From contig DATIXX010000045.1 of the NCBI GenBank assembly GCA_035518095.1, positions 26,208 through 90,207 on the forward strand: a stretch of DNA of 64,000 bases. The letters run 5' to 3'. Below are positions 10,067-18,312 of the stretch, one piece after another (within the stretch, counting starts at the first letter, position 1; the number at the start of each line of letters is the position of its first letter). Below the pieces are notes generated by a model. The model did no database searches. It was not told the DNA's origin and was given only the letters and a program-made list of their open reading frames with translations. The stretch is from Burkholderiales bacterium (lineage in GTDB: Bacteria; Pseudomonadota; Gammaproteobacteria; Burkholderiales; JAHFRG01). The translations under genes and the position numbers were made by a program.

Positions 10067-11253
10067 GGCACGGATTGATTCAAAATGAAATGTGGCCACA
10101 CCCAGGCGCGCAATAGCAGCACACACAGCGCCGCCATACCGCTCGCGAAAAAGAATGCCATTGTCGCGCTTTGATAGTGCCAAATTGCGCCGAACACTGC
10201 GCCCGCAGGAATAGCGGTCAATCCCAGTATCATATGGTACCAGCCAAATGCCGTGCCGCGCTCGCCGACACTGGAAAAATCGCCAACCAACGCGCGCTCG
10301 GCGCCTTCGCTCATTCCCATGAACAGACCGTATACAATAGTCACTGCCCACAAGCCCGAGTTCCCGGTAACGTTGCCGAGCAGCAGAAAACTGACGGCAA
10401 AGGCAGTCCAACTCATGAGCAAAAGTGTGCCGCGCCCCAGCTTATCGGCCAGCCTGCCGCCCCAAGTCGACGTCGCGGTTTTGGCGAGATTCAACGCCGC
10501 CCACAGTAACAGCAGCTCAACCACGCCGATATGCAGCTGAAATCCGAATAGGACGATGAACGTTTCCGAGGCGCGGGCAAATGTGAACAAGCCCAGTACC
10601 AGAAGATAGCGCCGCATCGGCGACGGCAGGCCACGCCAGGAAAGCGGCGCCAGTTCCGCTCGCGGCCGTATTCCAACTGCAGTGGTTTCTCGGACTCCCC
10701 ACAGCAGGGTTAATACCGCAATAAATCCCGGTATGGCGGAAAGTAAAATCACTTGCGGCAGGGAGAGCGCGGAATACGCAAGTATTCCGGCAGCGGCAAG
10801 ACTTCCTGTAACTGCCCCACCGTTGTCCAGCGCACGGTGAAATCCAAAAGCGTAGCCGCGCATCTCCGGAGGCGTGGCGTCCACCACCAGCGCGTCGCGA
10901 GGCGCACTGCGCACGCCCTTGCCCACCCGGTCCAGACTGCGCAAAACAAGAACCAGCGGCCAGTTGCCTGCCAAACCCAGCAGCGGTCGCGCGAGATTGG
11001 ACAATATGTACCCAGACAATGTCAGTCCCTTGCGCCTGCTATGCAACTGGTCAGAATGGCGCCCGGACCATAGCTTTAAAAAACTAGCTACCGCATCCGC
11101 GACACCCTCGATTAAGCCGAGTGCGACGGGGCCCGAAGATAAAACGGTCGCAAGCAGGATTGGGATTAACGGAACGACAATATCCGACGCAAAGTCGTTA
11201 AAGAAGCTGACCAAGCCGAGAATGATTACGGTGCGCGGCAATCGTTGCGGCAA
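10063..11253 (-). CDS. MFS transporter
   Basis: 396-residue inner-membrane major facilitator with about 12 hydrophobic helices. The loop motif DRVGKGVRSAPRDAL after helix 3 and a short region containing GLFMGMSEGAERA resemble drug- or metabolite-efflux MFS proteins. The substrate cannot be told. It is the first gene of a two-gene unit with the secreted peroxiredoxin (4-base overlap) and is transcribed divergently from the DCC-LMF gene. Confidence 0.88.
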   Translation of the reverse strand: MPQRLPRTVIILGLVSFFNDFASDIVVPLIPILLATVLSSGPVALGLIEGVADAVASFLKLWSGRHSDQLHSRRKGLTLSGYILSNLARPLLGLAGNWPLVLVLRSLDRVGKGVRSAPRDALVVDATPPEMRGYAFGFHRALDNGGAVTGSLAAAGILAYSALSLPQVILLSAIPGFIAVLTLLWGVRETTAVGIRPRAELAPLSWRGLPSPMRRYLLVLGLFTFARASETFIVLFGFQLHIGVVELLLLWAALNLAKTATSTWGGRLADKLGRGTLLLMSWTAFAVSFLLLGNVTGNSGLWAVTIVYGLFMGMSEGAERALVGDFSSVGERGTAFGWYHMILGLTAIPAGAVFGAIWHYQSATMAFFFASGMAALCVLLLRAWVWPHFILNQSVP

Positions 11254-11306
11254 TGTATTTGTTCAGCAAAATGACAAGGACTGCGTGCATTGTAAGCCAA
11301 ATATTC

Positions 11307-11345
11307 GCCTGAAACGGATATCGACGTTTTTTTTCCTCTTCAGGC
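11307..11345. repeat. 7-base inverted repeat in the MFS / DCC-LMF divergent promoter
   Basis: GCCTGAA at 11307-11313 and TTCAGGC at 11339-11345 form a perfect inverted repeat enclosing a run of eight T. CATAAT follows immediately and the DCC-LMF ATG is at 11359. It could be an operator or a leader hairpin, and nothing else supports either. Confidence 0.35.
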
Positions 11346-11358
11346 ATAATCTATAGCC

Positions 11359-13233
11359 ATGGGAACAGCCGATGCCGACAGCTCCAGGCCAATCCTGATC
11401 TATGACGGCGATTGCGGGTTTTGCACTTACTGGGCGCGCTATTGGCAAAAGCTCACTCAGGACCGGGTAAATTACCAACCCTACCAGCAAGCTGCTTCGC
11501 GCTTCCCGCAAATTTCGATCAAGGAATTTCAACGAGCCGTTCAATACATTGCACCCGACGGCAAGACCGCCAGTGCCGCCGAAGCCAGTTTTCTTACGCT
11601 GAGCCACGCCCGCGGCAAAGGAATTTGGCTCGCGCTATACCGCAATCTCCCAGGTTTTGCCGCAGTGTCCGAGTGGACTTATGCCTTTATCGCTTCGCAC
11701 CGGCCCGCGTTTCACCGCTTGAGTCTGCTGCTGTGGGGACACGATTACGCGCCGCCGAGCTTCGGGCTGGTTTCCTGGCTTTTCCTGCGCGGCATTGCGC
11801 TTATCTACCTCGCCGCATTTGTTTCCTTCGGCGTGCAGGCGCTTGGACTGATCGGCAGCCACGGCATACTGCCGCTGCCTGAATTTATCGATGCCATCAA
11901 ACAGGTTTTCGGCGTGCAGCGCTACTGGGCGTTCCCGATGGTATTCTGGCTGGCGTCAGGGGACTCAGCCATACAAGCCGCATGCTGGGCGGGCGCCGCG
12001 CTGTCTCTGCTGCTGCTGTTCAATATTCTGCCGCGCCTGTGCCTGCTGCTGCTTTATGCGCTTTATCTCTCGCTTTTCTATGCCGGCCAGGACTTCATGA
12101 CGTTTCAATGGGACCTGCTGTTGCTTGAAGCCGGATTTGTCGGACTTATATTGAGCTTTTCTCAAAGAATTGGAATTTGGCTGCTGCGATGGCTGATATT
12201 CCGCTTCATGTTTCTGTCAGGCGCGGTCAAGCTCTTGAGCGGAGATCCCACTTGGAGGAATCTTACTGCCCTGTCCTACCATTTTCAAACGCAGCCACTG
12301 CCCACACCGCTTGCTTGGTATGTTGATCATTTGCCACTGGGCGTGCTTATGGCAGCTACAGCTGTCACCTTCCTCGTTGAGCTGGTATTGCCGCTTTTTA
12401 TTTTCTGTCCCAGGCGGCTGCGCTTCGTCGCTGCCTTCGGTTTTTTTCTGCTTCAGATCTGCATATCACTTACCGGCAATTACAACTTTTTTAACCTTCT
12501 CACCATGACCTTGTGCCTGGCGCTGTTTGACGATGCCGCGCTTGGCACGGTAGTCCCGCAACGCCTGGCGCTGTGGCTGCAACAGCGCAAACCAATCCTC
12601 GAAACTGGAAAAATCGCTTTGTTCGTAACCGGTTCGCTTGCGCTTTTGATTGTGTTCGTGAGCAGCGGACAGCTTTATGCGACATTCAACGGCCGCGTCC
12701 CGGCACCTGTTATGTGGGTCGAATACGGCGTTGGGCCGTTCCGTATCGTCAACACATACGGTGTGTTCGCTGTAATGACCACCGAGCGGCAGGAAATCAT
12801 TATTGAAGGCTCAGATGACGCCGTACGCTGGAAAGAATACGCGTTCAAGTACAAGCCGGGTGATGTAACGCGGCGCCCGCCGTGGAATATCCCGCACCAG
12901 CCCCGGCTTGATTGGCAGATGTGGTTCGCGGCGTTGGGGACGCCGGACAACAACCCTTGGTTCTCGCGTTTGTTGCGGCGTCTGCTGCAAAATTCCCGCG
13001 AAGTCATTGCGCTGCTTGATGGCAACCCGTTTCCGGACAAGCCTCCTCGATATGTGCGCGCGCTGCTTTATGACTACCGGTTTTCGAGCCCGGAAGAGAA
13101 AGACAGCAAGGGGATTTGGTGGGATCGTAAACTGTCAGGGCTTTATTATCCGGCGGTGGAATTAAGCACAAGCCGCGCGAGCGGCGGCGCTCCCCCGTCC
13201 AAGGTCATCGAAGAAATAATGCATCCACAATGA
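11359..13233 (+). CDS. DCC-family thiol oxidoreductase fused to lipase maturation factor-like protein
   Basis: 624 residues. Residues about 10-135 are a DUF393/DCC domain with a thioredoxin-like CGFC pair (Cys19, Cys22) in YDGDCGFC. The rest is a multi-helix membrane domain of the lipase maturation factor (LMF) family, with the long soluble C-terminal section from about residue 460 that contains GPFRIVNTYGVF. LMF proteins help fold secreted lipases in eukaryotes; the bacterial role is not established. The fusion suggests thiol-disulfide exchange coupled to a membrane folding factor (inference). A convincing Shine-Dalgarno is not visible and CATAAT lies close to the ATG, so the leader may be very short. 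Confidence 0.85.
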   Translation: MGTADADSSRPILIYDGDCGFCTYWARYWQKLTQDRVNYQPYQQAASRFPQISIKEFQRAVQYIAPDGKTASAAEASFLTLSHARGKGIWLALYRNLPGFAAVSEWTYAFIASHRPAFHRLSLLLWGHDYAPPSFGLVSWLFLRGIALIYLAAFVSFGVQALGLIGSHGILPLPEFIDAIKQVFGVQRYWAFPMVFWLASGDSAIQAACWAGAALSLLLLFNILPRLCLLLLYALYLSLFYAGQDFMTFQWDLLLLEAGFVGLILSFSQRIGIWLLRWLIFRFMFLSGAVKLLSGDPTWRNLTALSYHFQTQPLPTPLAWYVDHLPLGVLMAATAVTFLVELVLPLFIFCPRRLRFVAAFGFFLLQICISLTGNYNFFNLLTMTLCLALFDDAALGTVVPQRLALWLQQRKPILETGKIALFVTGSLALLIVFVSSGQLYATFNGRVPAPVMWVEYGVGPFRIVNTYGVFAVMTTERQEIIIEGSDDAVRWKEYAFKYKPGDVTRRPPWNIPHQPRLDWQMWFAALGTPDNNPWFSRLLRRLLQNSREVIALLDGNPFPDKPPRYVRALLYDYRFSSPEEKDSKGIWWDRKLSGLYYPAVELSTSRASGGAPPSKVIEEIMHPQ

Positions 13234-13332
13234 AGTCAACGTTCAATTGCGATCCCTCGCACGCGAGTTCCCGCAAGGCACATCGCGCACTGAAGCGCGC
13301 CCGGATTCGTGATTCGCGGCTGCGATATAGGC

Positions 13333-13338
13333 TAGAAT
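13333..13338 (+). promoter_or_regulatory. probable -10 box of the tRNA-Arg gene
   Basis: TAGAAT lies 9 bases before the mature tRNA and is followed by a GC-rich discriminator (gcgcgcg), typical of stringently controlled stable-RNA promoters. The -35 region 17 bases upstream is poor. Confidence 0.5.
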
Positions 13339-13347
13339 GCGCGCGTC

Positions 13348-13423
13348 GCCCCGATAGCTCAGTGGATAGAGCAGCCCCCTCCTAAGGGGCAGGTCGCACG
13401 TTCGATTCGTGTTCGGGGCGCCA
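13348..13423 (+). tRNA. tRNA-Arg (CCT)
   Basis: Complete cloverleaf. The acceptor stem GCCCCGA pairs with TCGGGGC. The D-arm is GCTC...GAGC. The anticodon stem GCCCC/GGGGC encloses the loop CTCCTAA with anticodon CCT. The T-arm has the TTCGATT loop. The discriminator is G and CCA is encoded at 13421-13423. It reads the AGG codon. It stands alone with no other tRNA nearby. Confidence 0.97.
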
Positions 13424-13589
13424 ACTGTTCACAAGCAGCACGTCTACGAAGATTTGCAGTCAACTCCGGGCGCGGTTATGCCACTGAAAAATACCTGGGC
13501 ACTGGAATTCATGAACGGCAGTACTGGCCTAACCGCAACCTGACGCGGACTTGCGGCAAGCGCGATATTTGCGAGGTTGAGTCGCAAAG

Positions 13590-14609
13590 TTACACGTGCA
13601 TTACACTTACCGGTTCCGCGTGCTCAAGCACGTGCTGGATCCGGGACGCCACCTGATCCACCGTGATCCGGTCCAGGCAATCCCAATAAGGGCAATCTTC
13701 GTAGATGCATTTTTCGCAGGTCGGCACATCAGGCCTGAGCACGATGCCCTGCCCCAACGGTTGCCAGCGAATTGGGAGTTGATTGCGGCGGGGGTCAAAC
13801 ATGCTTACGATGGGACAACCGAGCCCCGCTGCGAGATGAATAGGGCCGCTTGACCCGGCTATCAGTACGTCGCTGCCAGCGATCACGGCCATAAGCTCTC
13901 TCAAGCTCATCTGGCCCATGAGGTTCAAGACTCCGTACAATGAATCCTGACCGGATGGTCTCTCGGAACCAAAACGTTGACCCTCATCACTGCTTCCTGT
14001 GAGAATTACGCCGAATCCTTTCCCGGCTAATTTTTGTACGAGATCCCAGTAATGTTCGATGCGCCAGCGACGAGTTGAAATTCCGCCCGGGTGGACGATA
14101 ACCCGCGGCCTGGGCAATCCATCGAGCCTCTTTTGAGCCCATTGCCGCTCGCCACTCGTCAGCACCAGCACCGGCCGCGTGTTTGGGCCGGGGCTGAGGC
14201 CGAGTCCTTTCAGGAGGCTGACATTATATTCGCTTTCATGCTTTGAAAAATCATGCCGGTGTTCATAAACCCTCCGGTTTGCAAAAATGCTGTACCAGCG
14301 ATAGCCGGTGGCGACTCGGGTTGGCACGCGCGCGGCCCACGCGGCAATCATCAACTTGGGAAACGGCTTGAGAAAAACGGCAACGTCGAACCCTTTGCGG
14401 AACAGTGCAACCAGTTCTCCGAAACGTTCGTTGCCATTTACGGTCAGTACATCATCGATATCCGGGTGATGTTGCAAAACCGGGGCCGCGTACGTGCTGG
14501 AGAGAAAAGTAATACGTGCGCCTGGCATCAGGTTGCGAAGAGCCGACGCTACGGGTAAACACAGCACTTGATCGCCGATGCCGTCCGGCCTGACTAGCAA
14601 AATCTTCAT
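13590..14609 (-). CDS. glycosyltransferase family 9 (heptosyltransferase-like)
   Basis: 339 residues from the ATG at 14609 (MKILLVRPDGIGD); an upstream in-frame start at 14627 would add MYDGAR. The N-terminal GIGD, the VHPGG motif and the C-terminal GSSGPIHLAAGLG are hallmarks of ADP-heptose:LPS heptosyltransferases (GT9), which act on the cytoplasmic face of the inner membrane in lipopolysaccharide core or O-chain assembly. A Cys-rich tail (CEKCIYEDCPYWDC) matches the family. A second GT9 gene (waaF-like) lies at 48.3 kb. Confidence 0.88.
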   Translation of the reverse strand: MKILLVRPDGIGDQVLCLPVASALRNLMPGARITFLSSTYAAPVLQHHPDIDDVLTVNGNERFGELVALFRKGFDVAVFLKPFPKLMIAAWAARVPTRVATGYRWYSIFANRRVYEHRHDFSKHESEYNVSLLKGLGLSPGPNTRPVLVLTSGERQWAQKRLDGLPRPRVIVHPGGISTRRWRIEHYWDLVQKLAGKGFGVILTGSSDEGQRFGSERPSGQDSLYGVLNLMGQMSLRELMAVIAGSDVLIAGSSGPIHLAAGLGCPIVSMFDPRRNQLPIRWQPLGQGIVLRPDVPTCEKCIYEDCPYWDCLDRITVDQVASRIQHVLEHAEPVSVMHV

Positions 14610-15159
14610 CCTGGCACCGTCGTACAATCAGAATAAGTCGCAGGCTGATCCGATTTTTCTGGCAATGACGCCCGATGCTTTCCGCGACTTGGACTCGGCC
14701 CAGGGGCCGCGACCGAGGAATCCGGAATATGCCGTTCTAAATGGGTATGCGTCTCAAACATCATTTAGCATCGAAGCTGCGCGCTTCACGCTTGCGATCC
14801 ATGCACATTAAGTATGTCCGTTAGCGCCGTTTTCGGCAACCGGGCACAGTTTTGTTTCATTTTCTTCATCGCCACGAGTCAGGCGCATTTGATCCAATTA
14901 GCAGCGGGCTTTCTGCGCCAACGGTAACGGCCGGCATTATTCATCTCTATCTCCACTGCAGTAATGCAGGTGGCGATTGTGCGGCTTTTCTGTGGCATAC
15001 TGAATGCCGCGACGAAAATTTGGCGATTCGAAAATTGTTTGATTGTAGATGCCTGTTAATCCTCTTTCCGGCATGCGGCGTCTCCACGCCATAGCACAAA
15101 ATAAATCAAAACGATTACACGCCGGAACCCATTTTCACCAACCTGTGGCGCTTGCTTAC
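14610..15159. other. 550-base divergent intergenic region
   Basis: Between the GT9 and ArnT-like genes. The half nearer the ArnT-like gene is visibly AT-richer than most of the window. I see no credible coding frame, RNA fold or repeat. Short open frames here lack protein-like composition. Confidence 0.4.
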
Positions 15160-16623
15160 ATGAACCAACATAAGAAACTGTTTTTGACAGTGTTGCTTCT
15201 GACTATCGCGACACGACTACTTACGCTTGGCGCGTACCCGCTGTTCGAAACCACCGAATCACGCTATGCAGAGATAGCCAGAAAAATGGTTGAAACCGGC
15301 AATTGGGTAACTCCACAGATAAGTTACGGGGTGCCATTCTGGGGTAAGCCTCCCTTGTCTTTCTGGCTGACAGCGGGTTCACTAGAGCTTTTTGGCGTCA
15401 ACGATATTGCGGCGCGATTGCCGTCGTTCGTACTTGCAATTTTAGTCGGTTGGTTGATCTATCACCTGGCTTTGAAACAACGCGGCTCGAGCGTCGCGCT
15501 GATAAGCTTAGTGGTACTAAGCACTGGGGCATTATTTTTCTTTGTGGCCGGCCAAGTAATGACGGATCAGGCCTTGACCCTTGGCACCACCCTGTCGATG
15601 GTCGCCTTCTGGCGCGCTCTAGCCGAAACTGGGCCGCACGGGCGCTTGTGGGGCTATGCTTTTTTTATCGGCTTGGCGATCGGCATTCTAGCTAAAGGCC
15701 CGGTAGCCGTCGTTTTGACTCTAATTCCGGTCGGCATCTGGATAGCATGGCATAAAAAGTGGCGCATGCTATTTGCGCGACTACCCTGGGCGCTAGGGAC
15801 TATTCTAATGTTCATCATTGCCGTTCCCTGGTATCTCTTGGCCGAAATGCGCACGCCCGGCTTTCTCCATTATTTTATCGTGGGCGAGCACTGGGATCGG
15901 TATTTGCACAGCGGTTGGCGGGGTGACCTATACGGTGCTGCGCATATGCATGCGCGCGGCATGATCTGGTCATATTGGATCGTAGCGGCATTTCCCTGGT
16001 CACTTGTATTTATCGTTCGGTTGGTTAGGTTGGCGACGGCCTGTAAGCCATCGCTTCCGGCAATAGTCCAGGACGAGTGGCTTACTTATCTGATTCTCTG
16101 GACCGCAGGGCCATTAATTTTATTTACGTTCAGTGCGAATATTTTGTTGACCTACGTGTTACCGGGCCTACCCGCGTTTGCACTACTTTTGGCGGAAGTT
16201 TTGCAGCCGCGGTTACCAGTAGAAACTGGCCCTAAATCCGATTTTGGCAATCTCGGGTTGGCGTTTCTGGCTCTTCCCGTGCCAGTGATTGCGCTGTCAC
16301 TGGTGATCTTTATTGTCCCGGATGTGGCCCCTTACAAATCTCAAAAAGACGTGGTGGCGCGATATAAGATGCTGCGCTCCGATTCATCGAGCCCGCTTAT
16401 TTATTTATTCGACAAACCCTATTCCGCGGAATTCTATTCAAACGGGGAAGCTAAACAAATTTCCGACGTTGATAAGGCGGCAAAATATGTTTTGGGCACC
16501 AAAGAAAGTTTTGTCGTTGCAAGAGATGAAGATCTCGATCGCATGCCGCGCTCGCTGCTGAGGCGATTACAACCGGTCGCTAGATTCGGCGACTGCGAAT
16601 TATTGCGCACGCGCCCGGGATAG
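15160..16623 (+). CDS. ArnT-like membrane glycosyltransferase (GT39/GT83 family)
   Basis: 487 residues from ATG 15160; the frame is open from 15049 but the added segment is not protein-like. Multi-span inner-membrane protein of the PMT/ArnT superfamily. ETTESRYAEIARKM after the first helix contains the acidic catalytic motif, and GKPPLSFW matches the ArnT group, which transfers sugars such as 4-amino-arabinose from undecaprenyl phosphate to lipid A. The C-terminal soluble domain is short. Base use is AT-richer than neighbouring genes (TTA, ATT and AAA codons frequent), hinting at transfer. The donor sugar is unknown. Confidence 0.85.
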   Translation: MNQHKKLFLTVLLLTIATRLLTLGAYPLFETTESRYAEIARKMVETGNWVTPQISYGVPFWGKPPLSFWLTAGSLELFGVNDIAARLPSFVLAILVGWLIYHLALKQRGSSVALISLVVLSTGALFFFVAGQVMTDQALTLGTTLSMVAFWRALAETGPHGRLWGYAFFIGLAIGILAKGPVAVVLTLIPVGIWIAWHKKWRMLFARLPWALGTILMFIIAVPWYLLAEMRTPGFLHYFIVGEHWDRYLHSGWRGDLYGAAHMHARGMIWSYWIVAAFPWSLVFIVRLVRLATACKPSLPAIVQDEWLTYLILWTAGPLILFTFSANILLTYVLPGLPAFALLLAEVLQPRLPVETGPKSDFGNLGLAFLALPVPVIALSLVIFIVPDVAPYKSQKDVVARYKMLRSDSSSPLIYLFDKPYSAEFYSNGEAKQISDVDKAAKYVLGTKESFVVARDEDLDRMPRSLLRRLQPVARFGDCELLRTRPG

Positions 16624-16687
16624 ACACATCTTTATTCGGATCTGAACCGGTCAAATGCAGGCGGTTAAGGAGCCTTCAACGAGGACT

Positions 16688-17401
16688 TTACGGTGCGACC
16701 CGGACTCCCGTTGTCTGCATCGCGCCAAAGACACTCACCGGCACATTTAGCCGGTGCGCGTCTCCGGCGTTATGGATCCATCTATCACGCAGGCCCGGCT
16801 GTTCCATTTTTACGCTGCGGGTGCTGGCTCTCTTAATCAGCTCCGGCCAGATTTTATCCGGTTCCATTTCAAATACCACACTTGCTTCGGCGGGAACCAC
16901 ATACCAATCGCCGCGCTCAATTTCGTTTTGCAATTGCCCCTCTCCCCAGCCGGAGTGCCCGGCGTAAATCTTTAATTGCTTTTGCGTTTGGGGACTCGAC
17001 AGTAATTTCTGGAGTAGGTCAATGCTCAAGCCCAGGTAAACGTCGCCCATCATATGCAGGCTCCACCGTGGCGGTTCGCTGGAACGAAACACGAAAACCA
17101 GTGACCGAGGGTAAACGGGTCCGCCAATATAGACAATATTGTTCTTTTCTTTCAATACCGGATAATCCGGGAACAGCTTGCTTAGCGGGAAATCTGTCGG
17201 CCGGTTGATGATTACTCCTATCGCACCCCCGGGAATCCGGCGCACCAGAACCACGGTCTCGCGGAAATTCGGGTCCACTATGTCCTTTTTCGCCACCAGA
17301 AATAGGCCAACCGCATCCTCGCCGGCTTGGGACCAAGCCGGCAACGCCCATCCGCATAGAAACAGGGCCTGCAAAAAAACGCAAATAAACCGGAACTTCA
17401 T
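16688..17401 (-). CDS. YqgE/AlgH family protein with an N-terminal signal peptide
   Basis: 237 residues from ATG 17401. Residues 1-25 form a signal peptide (MKFRF, hydrophobic core, PAWSQA), after which the YqgE fold begins (LVAKKDIVDPNFRETVVLV). The family motifs GAIGVIINRP, YIGGPV and AGHSGWGEGQLQNEI are present. Ordinary YqgE/AlgH proteins are cytoplasmic, so this looks like an exported paralogue. The family's function is poorly known. Convergent with the ArnT-like gene. Confidence 0.85.
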   Translation of the reverse strand: MKFRFICVFLQALFLCGWALPAWSQAGEDAVGLFLVAKKDIVDPNFRETVVLVRRIPGGAIGVIINRPTDFPLSKLFPDYPVLKEKNNIVYIGGPVYPRSLVFVFRSSEPPRWSLHMMGDVYLGLSIDLLQKLLSSPQTQKQLKIYAGHSGWGEGQLQNEIERGDWYVVPAEASVVFEMEPDKIWPELIKRASTRSVKMEQPGLRDRWIHNAGDAHRLNVPVSVFGAMQTTGVRVAP

Positions 17402-17514
17402 TCTCGTAATTCGACGCAAATAGAGCATACTGCCAAATCCGCGGACAATTGTGCAACAGCTGCATCGTTTCCGGCACAAGCGCCCGCCCTGCCCGGCCGT
17501 ATAACCTCTTGATT

Positions 17515-17632
17515 AGCTGAGAATGGATTGCTGGCACCGTTCTTGCTGGTATTTTTTTGCAAGCGTGAAGTTTCGCGCTTGCTCATTCTCCTTTATAAAA
17601 CTTCGGGCGTGTCCCCCACGCCCGTTTTTTTT
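17515..17632 (+). ncRNA. candidate small RNA (5' end not determined)
   Basis: Two hairpins in tandem on the plus strand where no plus-strand gene lies upstream. Hairpin 1 pairs GCAAGCG (17559-17565) with CGCTTGC (17576-17582) and can extend inward. A single-stranded linker follows containing TTCTCCTTT (17586-17594), complementary to Shine-Dalgarno sequences. Hairpin 2 is a perfect terminator. This is the usual build of a Hfq-type bacterial sRNA. The promoter and 5' end are guesses. The alternative is a lone terminator between two minus-strand genes. Confidence 0.4.
17604..17632 (+). terminator. Rho-independent terminator
   Basis: CGGGCGTG (17604-17611), loop TCCCC, CACGCCCG (17617-17624), then eight T (17625-17632). 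The 8-bp stem is perfect. On the minus strand the hairpin is followed only by a broken T tract, so it acts chiefly on plus-strand transcripts. Confidence 0.85.
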
Positions 17633-17716
17633 GACGATGTTAGCAGTAGTAAGCTTTGCAATATTATTTTCCTCACGGCGCCAACGTCGCTTTTCCGTGA
17701 AACGCCCAGCCCTGGG

Positions 17717-18112
17717 TTAATCTTTTTTCTTTTGCGATTCGTCTTCCGACCTGGCTTGAGCGCTCATGAAATCGGAAAGCTGCTTGAAATAATCAAATCC
17801 TGCCTGAAACGGGAACGGCTGCACCATGGAAGTCGGCTGGCGCAAGGAACGCGTGAACCAATCCACGAGAGCCGCCCCACCCTGCTGCGCAACGCCGAAC
17901 TGGGCAAACGCCTGCAACAAGTTGGCGTAGGTTGCGCCGATTCGGCTCATTTCTCGTGCCATTCCTACAAATAAATCCACTTCCCCGCCTTCAATCACAT
18001 GATTTATTTTTTGCATCAGTTCGCGTCTTTGTTCCCACGGCTCGCTGCCGTTGGCAAGAAAAGTGCGAAGTTCCTTGAGCAGAGCCTCAACTTCCGGGCT
18101 TTGATCGGGCAT
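17717..18112 (-). CDS. hypothetical protein, 131 residues
   Basis: I do not recognise this protein. It starts MPDQSPEVEALLKELRTFL, is predicted mostly helical, has no signal peptide or membrane segment, and ends in a charged tail (SEDESQKKKD). The central GMAREMSRIGATYANLL and the segment after it are amphipathic, suggesting a small helical bundle or adaptor. Codon use is ordinary for the window and the ATG is a clean start. It stands alone on the minus strand, and plus-strand terminators lie on both sides of it. Confidence 0.7.
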   Translation of the reverse strand: MPDQSPEVEALLKELRTFLANGSEPWEQRRELMQKINHVIEGGEVDLFVGMAREMSRIGATYANLLQAFAQFGVAQQGGAALVDWFTRSLRQPTSMVQPFPFQAGFDYFKQLSDFMSAQARSEDESQKKKD

Positions 18113-18207
18113 TTTCTTTCCTCACAATCATGCAAGATTCAAGAATAGCCTGAACGGAAACGTATTGCCAGTCGCTGGTTGCCGCAGATATCACGACAAG
18201 CGTCCGA

Positions 18208-18234
18208 CGGCGAGCACATCTCCGCCGCTTTTTT
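18208..18234 (+). terminator. Rho-independent terminator-like hairpin
   Basis: CGGCGAG (18208-18214), loop CACAT, then CT with one bulged C and CGCCG (to 18227), followed by C and six T. It lies upstream of the Rieske gene promoter and downstream of no plus-strand gene. It may end a short transcript arising in 18113-18200 or insulate the Rieske gene. Confidence 0.55.
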
Positions 18235-18259
18235 CAGGTTTTAATCCATGGCCGTCCGG

Positions 18260-18289
18260 TTGACATCCCGGAGCGTTGAGTGCTAAAAA
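18260..18289 (+). promoter_or_regulatory. probable sigma-70 promoter of the Rieske gene
   Basis: A perfect TTGACA (18260-18265), an 18-base spacer, then TAAAAA (18284-18289; 4 of 6 to the -10 consensus). The start codon follows at 18313, giving a short leader. Confidence 0.45.
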
Positions 18290-18312
18290 AGCACCACTCC
18301 TCCGGATCGCTC

